Origin: Trichomonas vaginalis G3
Taxonomy: Eukaryota > Parabasalia > Trichomonadida > Trichomonadidae
Length of the DNA stretch: 64,000 bases
Assembly (NCBI RefSeq): GCF_026262505.1
Contig: NC_067205.1
Coordinates: 26,045,693-26,109,692, forward strand
Direction of reading: 5' to 3'
The notes beneath the pieces were generated by a model that did not search any database, was not told where the DNA came from, and saw nothing but the letters and a program-made list of their open reading frames with translations. Position numbers and translations under genes: made by a program. Below are positions 55,497 through 64,000 of this stretch, piece after piece. The number at the start of each line of letters is the position of its first letter. Within the stretch, counting starts at the first letter, position 1.

Positions 55497-56221
55497 TTAA
55501 TATTTTCTAAAAAGTCAACTTCAACAGTCATTCGCACTGGTGCCTTCAGTTCTACAGGCTCTCCTTGAAAGTCAACAAGTCTGAATTGCATGTCTTTCAA
55601 ATTATGAGGACTAATGCGAACCCATTTACCTAAATGAGTTGCTATGACAGGAACGTTTGGAATGAACATTGAATTGACTGCATAACAGAAGGATTTATAT
55701 TCTACTGAACCTTTACTATTAACTCCTGAAATGCCTGTGACATTAGCTATTTTAGACTCAATGTATAAACAATTACCATAACATACGTATGGAACAGATT
55801 TCATCTCAATCGTTTTGTCAACACTTTTCAAAGGAAATGTCATATGGTATGCTCCCAGAAGCAATTGAACTCTATGACTCATTCTTGGTATCTTAAACTC
55901 TTTCTCGCTGCTGAACTTCAATGTTCCCTCAGAAGAGAGTTCGACATCTATGTTGTCAATAGTTTCTTCATTTATGAGAGTATTTATGACTCCAGCAATT
56001 TTATCTATTCTATACCCAGCTCTGTTAGGAAATGTTATAACACTTCTTTTGTCATCTATTTCAATCTCTATGAAATCTGTTTCATCTGTTATGACAAAAG
56101 TTGCGATAGTATTGAAGTCAACAACTCTGAAAGCAAGCGCTTCATTCTGAAGACCTAAGTTTGTTTGTAGTTTTACTATTCCGTATTCATTCGGGTCTGT
56201 ACTTTGTAAATAGAACAACAT
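55457..56221 (-). CDS. Penton-like minor capsid protein (single jelly roll)
   Basis: The 254-residue beta-rich protein (FIEIEIDDKRSVITFPNRAG, YRIDKIAGVINTLINEE) contains MQFRLVDFQGEPVELKAPVR near the C-terminus. This is the same 'LVD-x4-PV-x-L' signature as in 16662-17459 and typical of Polinton penton proteins. It is divergent from the fibre gene across 17 bases, as would suit co-expression of vertex and fibre. It looks whole. Confidence 0.68.
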   Translation of the reverse strand: MLFYLQSTDPNEYGIVKLQTNLGLQNEALAFRVVDFNTIATFVITDETDFIEIEIDDKRSVITFPNRAGYRIDKIAGVINTLINEETIDNIDVELSSEGTLKFSSEKEFKIPRMSHRVQLLLGAYHMTFPLKSVDKTIEMKSVPYVCYGNCLYIESKIANVTGISGVNSKGSVEYKSFCYAVNSMFIPNVPVIATHLGKWVRISPHNLKDMQFRLVDFQGEPVELKAPVRMTVEVDFLENIKCNSLQENSELKI

Positions 56222-56238
56222 TTTATTCTCATTAAAAT
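56222..56238. promoter_or_regulatory. 17-bp bidirectional promoter/leader
   Basis: TTTATTCTCATTAAAAT separates the divergent ATGs of the penton-like gene (56221) and the fibre gene (56239). Confidence 0.5.
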
Positions 56239-58899
56239 ATGACTATTGCTGCATATGCGTATGAAACAAATGAAGCAAGAAGAGCACATGAACTAGTAAA
56301 CGAAAACTCAACTTTAACCATTGAAGGCAATGATTTAGTCATTGACGATGGAAAAACTAAAAAAGTCATTGATTTCGATACTTTTAACACTTATGACCCA
56401 TTCATTACAACAAGCAAGGTTCCCATCATAAATGATGGAACGGTGCAACATATAAATTCTACAGTAGATGCCTCATTGGTGAAAGTATTAAATGTTCTCA
56501 TTGAATTGTTAAAGAGCTTTCGATTTGACGACAACATTAAATGCCTAAAGAATTTAGTCATGAATGAGAAACAAATTCTCGGCGTTGCTGGTAGCAGTAA
56601 TGATGTACACCTTATGACATTAGAATATTATAACGAACATAAAGATGAACTGAAAGGAGAGAAGGGTGACACCGGACCTCAAGGACCACAAGGAATACAA
56701 GGACCATAAGGAATACAAGGAATACAAGGATCTCAAGGCGAAAACGGTTTGGATGGTGAAGATGGAAAGGATGGAAAAACTGCTAAATCATGGATATGGA
56801 ACCTTATAAATACTGGTTTAACAGCTGCTTCATATGGAGTTCTTCAATACCAAATCGGAAAGATATGGGCAGTACTTGGTGAAGAAGTTTTAGATGACGT
56901 TAAAAATGCTTTGAACTTCATTTCAAATGGTTCTGATACTATTAAAACTTTATCTGGTTGGATGCAAGAAACAAGGAGTCAAATAGATACTGTAAGACGT
57001 ATAGCAAACAATGCACGTACGGGATTGGATACTTTACGAGAAGCACAAAATACACTAAAGGAAGCAAATGATATTCTTGGCTCAGTATCAGACATGCATG
57101 AAGATTGGCTTAAAGGTATTGACAAATCTTTAAAAAATCACAGTCAGTCTATTGCTGACTACAAGAAAAGTATAGATTTTTTACATAGTGCTATGGACGT
57201 ACATGATGGAAGCATAAGGAACTTACTTAATGCTAACAATAACTTACCAGGAACTATTAAAGCATTTATAAAGTCCTTTGTAAAACCTGGTGCTCTAACA
57301 TTTAGGTCTTTGAGAGCAAGAGCATTGAAGTCAAGAGATGCAGAAACTCCAGCAGAACCTACAGAAGGAACTGAAACAACAGAAACTCCAGAAGAACCAC
57401 CAAAACCAACAGCTAATGAAATATTGTTCGAATATTTTCCAAGGTACTCTGTTCTCATTGCATACATTCAAGAAATACTTAAGAAAGCAGACTTGACTTT
57501 AGGAGATGATGAAAGTTCTGTATATCTTTCGTTCCAGTTTCAAATAGCAGAACTTTTGAGACAGATGTGCTTAATGTATGACAACATCTCTGATTTTACA
57601 AGATATGATGACGACCATGACCCCGAACACGGTGAAGAAGAAGTTTTACAAACATCCATTAAGACAGGAAAGGTTTTAACTCAAAGTCTCATTATTGACA
57701 CCAAAGATGGCGAAGTGGACGTTCTTCAAGAGCTGAAGAAAAATACTTCTGAAGGAGGTGGTGGTAGGCATGAACTTGAAATAAATGAGATAGAAGAGAA
57801 ATTAGCCGAAAAAGCAGATAAAAACCATGTTCATTATATAAGTTCAGACGAACAGATTATAACGGACTACCATGGATATTTAACACAGGATGAACAAATA
57901 AGCACTGAAGATGTTAATGAAAGAAGATATAAATTCATTCGTGCTAAAGGTTATGACATACGTTGTACTGTACAGTATGACACAGGTAAAGCACCAGAAG
58001 CATTTGGTTATAACGATGAAATTTATGCCTCTAGTTTCTTTGTTAACGGTGTATTAGTTGAACCAAGATTTACTTTGAGAGTTAAGGCAAAAATAACTTT
58101 TGAAGATGCTATTAAAAGTAAAGCTGACAAAGATGAACTTGACGCAACGAACAAAGTTTTGAAATCTCATAAACACAATATCTCCGATATAAATGAACTT
58201 CAAGCTACATTAAATAGTAAAGCTGACAAGAACCATACACATAAATCCTTCACTACTGTTAGAGCAGACGACATAATATTGAACTATGATTTGGGTTCAA
58301 GTGCACCTTTAGAGAATCCGAGTACAAGCGTAAAAGATACACTAAACAATTTAGATAACAGATGTATGAACATTGAAGGTCATGCCAGAAACTTTGAAGC
58401 ATATGAACTACCAGCAATGTTAGATAAGAAAGCTGACAAAACAGAGCTTCAAACATTAAAGACTGAAATACTTCAAACCATATATCCTGTTGGTTCTATT
58501 TATACGTCAATGAATTCAACAAATCCAGCAACAGTTTTAGGTTTTGGTACGTGGAAGCAGATTGTAGATAAATTCTTATACTGTGCTAGATATTCAAAGC
58601 AAACAGGAGGTTCGAAGAAAATTAAAGAAGCAAACTTACCCACACACACTCATACAAGAACGACAAACTTTTCTAGCGACCATAGCCACTCATTAAGAGA
58701 CCACCCATTATACAACTCAGAGTATGAAGCTGGCAATGACGTTTTATCTCCATCTTATAACAATTCAGCAAAAAAGATTTTTCGACCAACTGAACCAGGA
58801 GGAAATCATGTCCATACTTTCACAACAAATCCAACAGGCTCGGGTGCAGATTATATGCCACCATTTGTGACTGTATTCGCATGGTACCGCGTTCATTGA
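56239..58899 (+). pseudogene. Collagen-like and tail-fibre receptor-binding gene region (interrupted)
   Basis: The region begins with a head domain (MTIAAYAYETNEARRAHELV). It continues with a collagen-like Gly-x-y stretch (GEKGDTGPQGPQGIQGP and GENGLDGEDGKDGKT) and helical coiled-coil sequence. Spacer blocks like those in the A fibre follow (LQATLNSKADKNHTHK). The C-terminal module is YPVGSIYTSMNSTNP, GTWKQIVDKFLYC, KEANLPTHTHT, GNHVHTF and PPFVTVFAWYRVH. This is the same receptor-binding module as at 2060-3928. Collagen stems plus such modules are typical of trimeric viral fibres. The region looks interrupted (about one break). Confidence 0.75.
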
Positions 58900-58904
58900 A
58901 CGCG
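58888..58904. terminator. Perfect 8-bp-arm palindrome across the fibre stop codon
   Basis: CGCGTTCA T TGAACGCG spans the stop codon of the fibre gene. It may form a 3'-end hairpin. The role is inferred from position only. Confidence 0.35.
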
Positions 58905-58939
58905 CTTGAGCCTAGAATAAAATCTTTAACTTTACATAA

Positions 58940-60025
58940 ATGAGCTTGAAAGAAGTATTCGAACAACATCCATGGAGGTCATTTAAGAAGTTCAATGAAG
59001 CTGCAAAGAGTTGGGGATTTACTAACAGAGCTGAAGTGAAAAGGTTCTTTGACAAAAATGTTGTACATCAAACAAAAATAAACCCTTACGACTACTTTTT
59101 ACCAATTTACTCCAACGCTCCTGACGCATACCAATTTGACACTCTCATTCAAAGCAGAAAAGGAGGACATAAACCATTCCTCATCTTCATTAATGTTAAC
59201 ACTCGCAAAGCATATGCATATCCAATGAAAAATAAAGGAACTCATGAAGTTTTAAGAGTTTTGCAGACGTTCGTGGCAGAACATCATCCTACTTCATTAA
59301 CTTCAGACCAAGACGGTGCATACCTCAGCAATGAAATCACAGAATTTCTCATTAAGCATAACATAACTCACTACACTACTGAAGACCATAACCATAACAT
59401 ACTCGGCATCATAAACCGCTTCATAAGAACGCTCAGAGATTTAAACCAAGAGCGAGACTTTACCGAAGAAACAATGAAACACTTTCTCGAAGTATATAAT
59501 TCCTCAACACATTCTACAACAGGACATACACCAAATTCAATGACACAACAACAAGAAGAAAAGTATATACAAAAGAAACGAAGTCAAACACAAAATATCA
59601 GAAATTCAACACAATTTACCCTCATTCCTGGTACAAAAGTTCGTGTAGTTCTTGAGGACAAACCGTTGACAAAGAAACGTTTAAGGTTAAGTAGAAACTA
59701 TTATATCGTAGACTCTACGCAAGGTAATGGATATCTTATAAAAGCTGCTGACGACTCCATTGCGTTTTATCCTCGTCATAAATTAGTTGAAAGTAGTAAT
59801 GGCAAACTTGCTGAAACCATTGACGAAGCAAAGCGAGGAGTGGTTATTGAAATACTTGGCTATAACATAAACGATGACACTTATAAAGTAAGATATGAAG
59901 GAGGCGTTGAAGATGTTATACCATCTAAGAACTTGAGAGAGTCAAAGCCAACACATCTGGGACCATTAGAGCGGGAGTACTGGAAAGACAAAAATAAGCC
60001 AGAAAGAATAAGAAAATTCTTCTAA
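58940..60025 (+). CDS. Maverick rve-family integrase
   Basis: The 361-residue protein looks whole. An N-terminal helical domain (SLKEVFEQHPWRSFKKFNEA) precedes the rve core with DAYQFDTLIQ, PTSLTSDQDGAYLSN and FIRTLRDLNQE. HSTTGHTPNSM is a conserved segment after the core. The C-terminal half has an SH3-like part (IPGTKVRVVLEDKPLTKKRL) and a second barrel-like part (VVIEILGYNINDDTYKVRYE) resembling a chromo- or Tudor-type fold, which in Mavericks and chromoviruses can guide insertion. It aligns with 3925-4884 at low identity. Confidence 0.82.
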   Translation: MSLKEVFEQHPWRSFKKFNEAAKSWGFTNRAEVKRFFDKNVVHQTKINPYDYFLPIYSNAPDAYQFDTLIQSRKGGHKPFLIFINVNTRKAYAYPMKNKGTHEVLRVLQTFVAEHHPTSLTSDQDGAYLSNEITEFLIKHNITHYTTEDHNHNILGIINRFIRTLRDLNQERDFTEETMKHFLEVYNSSTHSTTGHTPNSMTQQQEEKYIQKKRSQTQNIRNSTQFTLIPGTKVRVVLEDKPLTKKRLRLSRNYYIVDSTQGNGYLIKAADDSIAFYPRHKLVESSNGKLAETIDEAKRGVVIEILGYNINDDTYKVRYEGGVEDVIPSKNLRESKPTHLGPLEREYWKDKNKPERIRKFF

Positions 60026-60069
60026 ACTTTTTCATTTTGTTGCTGAAAAATGACCAAATTTCATGAATT

Positions 60070-60138
60070 TTCATAAAAGATAAAAATAAAGTTAGTTTTA
60101 TTTTTATTTATTTTTTTATCTCATATGTAAAGACAGTG
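60070..60138 (+). promoter_or_regulatory. KilA-N cassette promoter with start-stop leader
   Basis: AATAAAGTTAGTTTTATTTT and a T-run lead to TCATATGTAAAGACAGTG before the ATG at 60139. It is closely similar to 10290-10341 and 11888-11954 of element A. TCATA also fits the host initiator. Confidence 0.55.
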
Positions 60139-60750
60139 ATGTCAAACATTGAGTTTGAAACAGTTAGAAAGATTGACAATGACACCAAAGTGGTTAGAAT
60201 TGGTGATTTAAACGTAAGATACTGTAAGAAATACAACAAATATTCTTTGTCAGACATTATAACACCATCTGGAAAGAAAACAAAGGACTGGGTTAGAATT
60301 GCTTCTACTCAGAAAATTTTGACAAGAAATCCTGAGCTTATGATATCGGTAAGATTCTATGGAACCACAGCATATCTCATCGACAAAAGTCTTATACCAA
60401 TAATTCTTCTGTGGATTGACCCTGTTGTTGGATATAACTTCATAACTTATGGTTCATTCGATACGGAACGTTGCAGTGAAGGCTTACTTTACATCGTTCA
60501 GAAACCGAAGGACTTCAATACAAAGAGATATAAGATAGGAAGAACATATAATATAACTCAAAGATATGACAGTACAGTCAATAGAGTCAAGGTTGTGTTC
60601 GTTAATGATATGAGAGCTGCAGAAACAGAACTACTCGAAAAGTTTGAGAAAATGTATGGTGCTCCCATGAAAGGTAAAGAAACGTTTGAAGTAGATGAGA
60701 TAGATAAAGCTATAAAATTATTTGACGAAGTTGCTGAAAAATACATGTAA
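60139..60750 (+). CDS. KilA-N + T5orf172 (GIY-YIG-like) protein
   Basis: The 203-residue protein is collinear with 11955-12566, differs at about ten positions (all in the first half) and is identical in the T5orf172 half. The KilA-N part has LNVRYCKKYNKYSLSDI and DWVRIASTQKILTRNPEL. It is a likely DNA-binding or regulatory protein and looks whole. The very high identity contrasts with the diverged integrases and ATPases of the two elements, which points to recent exchange of this cassette. Confidence 0.82.
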   Translation: MSNIEFETVRKIDNDTKVVRIGDLNVRYCKKYNKYSLSDIITPSGKKTKDWVRIASTQKILTRNPELMISVRFYGTTAYLIDKSLIPIILLWIDPVVGYNFITYGSFDTERCSEGLLYIVQKPKDFNTKRYKIGRTYNITQRYDSTVNRVKVVFVNDMRAAETELLEKFEKMYGAPMKGKETFEVDEIDKAIKLFDEVAEKYM

Positions 60751-60832
60751 AGCGTTTATTTTTGTCTTTTGTGAAAGTCGGACAATAACGCTAATTTTTA
60801 TTTATTTTTTTATCTCGTATGTTAAGACAGTA

Positions 60833-61612
60833 ATGACAACATCAGAGAACACAACAACTGCTATCGTTCATGAAGCCATCAATGAAGAATATGAATACAT
60901 ACAGTATAACAAACAGTTACGTCTCATTCGTTCAGTCAAAGATGACATGTACCAAATGCAGAGTATTTTGACAGCATGTTTTGCTCCAGAGAATAAAACA
61001 CCAAATGAATGGTTTGAATTAAATAGCACTCATGAACTACTCAGTGAGTTTGAACATGTAGAACTTAAAAAGATGTACCAAGACAGACAAAACTTACCAT
61101 CACATCTAAAAGGTATATATGTTCATAAGTTCCTAGTTAGTTCAATAGCAATGTGGGCTTGGCCCCGTTATGCAATCTACATACTTATGCTACTTGACGA
61201 ACTTTGTACAAAGCAGAGAGAAGATATGATGAAAGAAGACAAAAGCATACAGAAAAGAATACCACGTTCGGTACCAAAAGGAAAGGAGAAGAGCTATAAG
61301 TATATGATTTACACTGAAGAGTTGGAGAAAGAAGAAGATAAAGATATGGTTATGTTACATTTAGTCAGAAGAAACAACAAGAGCTTTTATGACCTCGCTA
61401 AAATATATAAATCTGACAGAAACTGGTTCTATCGTGAAAACTTACCGATTTCAATGACACCGAATGAGCAAATAAAGGAAATTGTCAAAAATACTCTTCC
61501 TCAAACACACTATGACATCAAAGGTTGCACAATACTTACATTCAAAGAAGACTTAACATTACTGAAGGAAAAAATAACAGAATATTTCGACAACTTCAAA
61601 GAGGAAGAATGA
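60833..61612 (+). CDS. KilA-N + DUF3627-like protein
   Basis: I chose the ATG at 60833 (MTTSENTTTAIVHEAINEEY) by comparison with 12655. The 259-residue protein has the KilA-N part (PENKTPNEWFELNSTHELLS, LKGIYVHKFLVSSIAMWAWP) and the DUF3627-like end (MVMLHLVRRNNKSFYDLAKI, NWFYRENLPISMTPNE). Its two ends match element A's copy closely, but the middle is different, so the gene looks mosaic. It looks whole. Confidence 0.75.
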   Translation: MTTSENTTTAIVHEAINEEYEYIQYNKQLRLIRSVKDDMYQMQSILTACFAPENKTPNEWFELNSTHELLSEFEHVELKKMYQDRQNLPSHLKGIYVHKFLVSSIAMWAWPRYAIYILMLLDELCTKQREDMMKEDKSIQKRIPRSVPKGKEKSYKYMIYTEELEKEEDKDMVMLHLVRRNNKSFYDLAKIYKSDRNWFYRENLPISMTPNEQIKEIVKNTLPQTHYDIKGCTILTFKEDLTLLKEKITEYFDNFKEEE

Positions 61613-61678
61613 AAAAAAATCTCGTCAGGTGCCACGTTAGGACCATAGTGAAGAAAACCATGGTAAAAACAAAACCCT

Positions 61679-62144
61679 TCGTCAAGTTTATTTTGTTTTT
61701 ACCATTTAATTGTTTCCATAAACGCTCCATGTCGAACATAATTGACGAAGAGAGAATCGTCTGATCGTCAAGTTTATTTTGTTTTTACCATTTAATTGTT
61801 TCCATAAACGCTCCATGTCGAACATAATTGACGAAGAGAGAATCGTCTGATCGTCAAGTTTATTTTGTTTTTACCATTTAATTGTTTCCATAAACGCTCC
61901 ATGTCGAACATAATTGACGAAGAGAGAATCGTCTGATCGTCAAGTTTATTTTGTTTTTACCATTTAATTGTTTCCATAAACGCTCCATGTCGAACATAAT
62001 TGACGAAGAGAGAATCGTCTGATCGTCAAGTTTATTTTGTTTTTACCATTTAATTGTTTCCATAAACGCTCCATGTCGAACATAATTGACGAAGAGAGAA
62101 TCGTCTGATCGTCAAGTTTATTTTGTTTTTACCATTTAATTGTT
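61679..62144 (+). repeat. 86-bp minisatellite, five identical copies plus a part
   Basis: TCGTCAAGTTTATTTTGTTT begins units at 61679, 61765, 61851, 61937, 62023 and 62109 (partial). By eye the full copies are identical, so the array is young. Just before it, CATGGTAAAAACAAAA (about 61659) is an inverted match to the TTTTGTTTTTACCAT inside the unit, allowing a hairpin at the array's left edge. There is no open frame across units because 86 is not a multiple of three. Confidence 0.92.
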
Positions 62145-62184
62145 GTAAAATATCCATATGAAGACTAACCAAAAATAAATTTTC

Positions 62185-62658
62185 TTATAAAGCTTCAGGG
62201 TCTATTTCTTCAATCATTTCACTTCCTTCGTCAATGTCAATAGAAGCTTCTTCAACCTTTGGTAAGAATTTCTGTATAACATCTTTGTTCGTTATTGTCT
62301 TCAGAGATGAAGGATAATATTTCACAGATGTTTCACCTTTCTTATATTCTTTCTGTTCGGAAAGATTTAAAGCATTACTGAAGAAGTCAACGTTAGAGTT
62401 CTTTATGACAGTATAATGAGTATCTTTGACATTCACGAAGAAACTCTTTTGTTTCAAAACTACTGCTAACTCTTGTGAAGTATAACGTTTGCGGTCAATG
62501 ACGATAGCTAATGGTCTGACATACTGACCAAACTTAGATTCTTTCACAAACTTCTTGTTAAAGATAACATTAACATTTGAAGCATTATTGAACTCATTCT
62601 TGATGGCAGTAGCGAGAGCATTGTATGAAAAGAACTTGCAATCTTGCATGTGTTTCAT
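62185..62658 (-). CDS. Possible ssDNA-binding protein with acidic tip
   Basis: The 157-residue protein has beta-rich sequence (YVRPLAIVIDRKRYTSQELA, KSFFVNVKDTHYTVIKNSNV) and an acidic end (VEEASIDIDEGSEMIEEIDP, then EAL). The architecture matches 14937-15356 in element A. An acidic C-terminal tip is typical of phage SSBs. It sits beside the pPolB gene. The assignment is tentative. Confidence 0.4.
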   Translation of the reverse strand: MKHMQDCKFFSYNALATAIKNEFNNASNVNVIFNKKFVKESKFGQYVRPLAIVIDRKRYTSQELAVVLKQKSFFVNVKDTHYTVIKNSNVDFFSNALNLSEQKEYKKGETSVKYYPSSLKTITNKDVIQKFLPKVEEASIDIDEGSEMIEEIDPEAL

Positions 62659-62747
62659 TAAAATAAAAATATTAAATTATTTTGAAAAATAACTTAAAAA
62701 AATCTAATCTAATTTTTTCAAAAAATATTTTTTATTTCCTACTAAAG

Positions 62748-64000
62748 ATGTATCGGAAGTTGTCTAAGTTAGAACACTCGGAAATAAAACAACTTCTTAC
62801 AGAAGCTAACATAGATGTTGCAAAACATTACGCGACAAACAAAAAAGCACTCGCTGACATCCTCAATGACTATAATGGTGCAATAAGTTATGATAGAATT
62901 CATGAGTTCATAAAGCCGCAACGCGGCGAGGACGAAGTCCATGCAAGAGCATTTCCTTTAAATGACGTTGCTATTGACTTATATCATAGACGTTCAGTAC
63001 CTCATGAAGTAAGAAGAGAAATGTTTGACATAACAAATGCAAACGTTGGTGAAACAAGAAGAAGAGACGACACACTGAAACAACAGAGAAGAGAGATGTT
63101 TAAGAGCGCTATAGAACAAGTTCGCAAAGCTAACGATGTCCTTCGTTCCATTGACGACAAACCAAAAGAAGGTGAGAGATGGTTAAAGAAAGATGAAGAG
63201 AATAGGAAGAGGAATGTTAAGACAGGCAATAGACTCATTGACTTTAACATCGAAGCTTTAGATGAACCAAACAGAGACTACTTACACAAACATTTCGGTA
63301 AGGTTTTCATGAGACTCTTAGAGAAGATTAAAATAAACTCCCAACAGAGATGGATGGTATGTTATAAACTTGGTGGAAAGTATGAATGTTCTACGTTAAA
63401 CCTCAATAATATTGGAACATTACTACATCAGCTCTTGAAGGAGAACTTTATATCAGAGATAGAAGCAAATGCTGCAGGTATTGTTGAAATGCACTATGAC
63501 TTCTTCTTGACAAGCATAAAGAATCTTACTGAAATAAAGATGTATGATTTAACAGAATATGAAGGCTTAACGATGTCAGATGTAAAGAAAGGCAAACCAA
63601 AAAAGAGACCATATAGAGATGAAAGCACATTAACAAATGACCAGAAAGCCATTTTGGAAGCTCTTAAGCAAACAGGAAACCCAGCACTTATAGAAAGCTT
63701 TTGGAAAGATAATGGTGAAAAGAAGTTTTATAAGAAGAGAAGCGGTCAGTTCTGGAAGTATCTTTGCACATTACCTATAAATCTTGAACGCTACCAAATC
63801 TTCAATGAACTGAACAAAAGAACTGCAACACTTATGACAGAAGATAACTGCTTCGTTTATGCTTGCATTCAGGCTGGAGTAAATGAAGAAACTATTGACC
63901 ACATGAGAGAAGTCATTCGTGTTAGAGACTTTCCTCAAAGTAAAGTACAAGAAATTTCTGACGCAACAGGTATAGCATTTAATGTTACCATTGGTTACTC
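62748..64000 (+). CDS. Protein-primed DNA polymerase B, N-terminal part (runs off the window)
   Basis: From the ATG at 62748 (MYRKLSKLEHSEIKQLLTEA) the frame is open for 417 codons to the window end. It has a helical lead, a charged middle (ETRRRDDTLKQQRREMFKSA) and, near residue 363, DNCFVYACIQAGVNEETI then VIRVRDFPQSKVQEISDATG. The latter matches CILTCLRNSGLV and VKTRYILRGQLAKIAPLANV in the element A polymerase. The polymerase motifs themselves lie beyond the window, so the call rests on this shared N-terminal domain and on position. It looks whole as far as it is visible. Confidence 0.6.
   Translation, partial: MYRKLSKLEHSEIKQLLTEANIDVAKHYATNKKALADILNDYNGAISYDRIHEFIKPQRGEDEVHARAFPLNDVAIDLYHRRSVPHEVRREMFDITNANVGETRRRDDTLKQQRREMFKSAIEQVRKANDVLRSIDDKPKEGERWLKKDEENRKRNVKTGNRLIDFNIEALDEPNRDYLHKHFGKVFMRLLEKIKINSQQRWMVCYKLGGKYECSTLNLNNIGTLLHQLLKENFISEIEANAAGIVEMHYDFFLTSIKNLTEIKMYDLTEYEGLTMSDVKKGKPKKRPYRDESTLTNDQKAILEALKQTGNPALIESFWKDNGEKKFYKKRSGQFWKYLCTLPINLERYQIFNELNKRTATLMTEDNCFVYACIQAGVNEETIDHMREVIRVRDFPQSKVQEISDATGIAFNVTIGY

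Larger units (their letters stand above)
50656..64000. mobile_element. Maverick/Polinton element B (fossil, mostly whole in view)
   Basis: The region holds a packaging ATPase, penton-like protein, fibre, rve integrase, two KilA-N genes and the beginning of pPolB, and runs off the right edge. The left edge is put at about 50656, where sequence starting AGTGTACTGTGGCAC follows the AT-hook locus; terminal AG fits Maverick ends, but no inverted partner is in view. Most genes look whole. About two are broken, so the copy is younger than A. Gene order and protein sequence differ strongly from A, so it is a different Maverick lineage. Confidence 0.85.

Overview
The window looks like a piece of a trichomonad (Parabasalia) nuclear genome. 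The reasons are that two very large Maverick/Polinton elements sit within 64 kb, intronless and very AT-rich host genes lie between them, there is a BspA-like leucine-rich-repeat fragment and a glycine-rich ALK-like surface family, hAT, Mutator-like and IS-type DNA transposons are present, and several host start codons follow a trichomonad-type initiator (TCA, pyrimidine, A/T) by 4-18 bases. No identity search was possible, so the species is not named.

Layout. 1 to about 23.88 kb: Maverick A, open at the left window edge. It carries a Dam-like adenine methylase, small membrane-active-looking proteins, a phage-type receptor-binding fibre, an rve integrase, decayed protein-primed DNA polymerase B, two KilA-N proteins, an A32/FtsK-type packaging ATPase, an SF3 helicase, a penton-like minor capsid protein, decayed double-jelly-roll major capsid sequence and long low-complexity proteins, plus several minisatellite arrays. 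It is a fossil with many breaks. 24.6-26.6 kb: a hAT transposase. 27.85-28.7 kb: an IS3/IS481-type DDE integrase relic. 28.86-29.2 kb: three 121-bp tandem repeats. 30.0-47.4 kb: host region with a two-TM protein, a possible TTAA-flanked MITE, a coiled-coil protein, an atypical E2F with two DNA-binding domains, a CLASP-like microtubule protein, a BspA-like pseudogene between two copies of a glycine-rich gene segment, a helical protein and a very small HP1-like chromo/chromoshadow protein. 47.6-48.6 kb: a truncated Mutator-like transposase followed at once by three different perfect-to-near-perfect hairpins. 49.56-50.5 kb: an AT-hook protein with ten-residue repeats. About 50.66 kb to the end: Maverick B, running off the right edge. 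It is much better preserved and has capsid-associated proteins, packaging ATPase, penton-like protein, collagen/fibre gene, integrase, the same two KilA-N cassettes as A, and the start of pPolB.

How the parts work together. Both elements use the same extreme compaction. Divergent genes are separated by only 16-18 bp of T-rich-to-A-rich sequence, same-strand genes abut as TAAATG, and convergent genes share overlapping stop codons. Replication (pPolB, SF3 helicase), integration (rve), packaging (ATPase), capsid and entry (fibre) functions are all represented. The KilA-N/T5orf172 cassette is almost identical in A and B although the integrases and ATPases are deeply diverged, which suggests cassette exchange. 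All function calls come from motif reading by eye.
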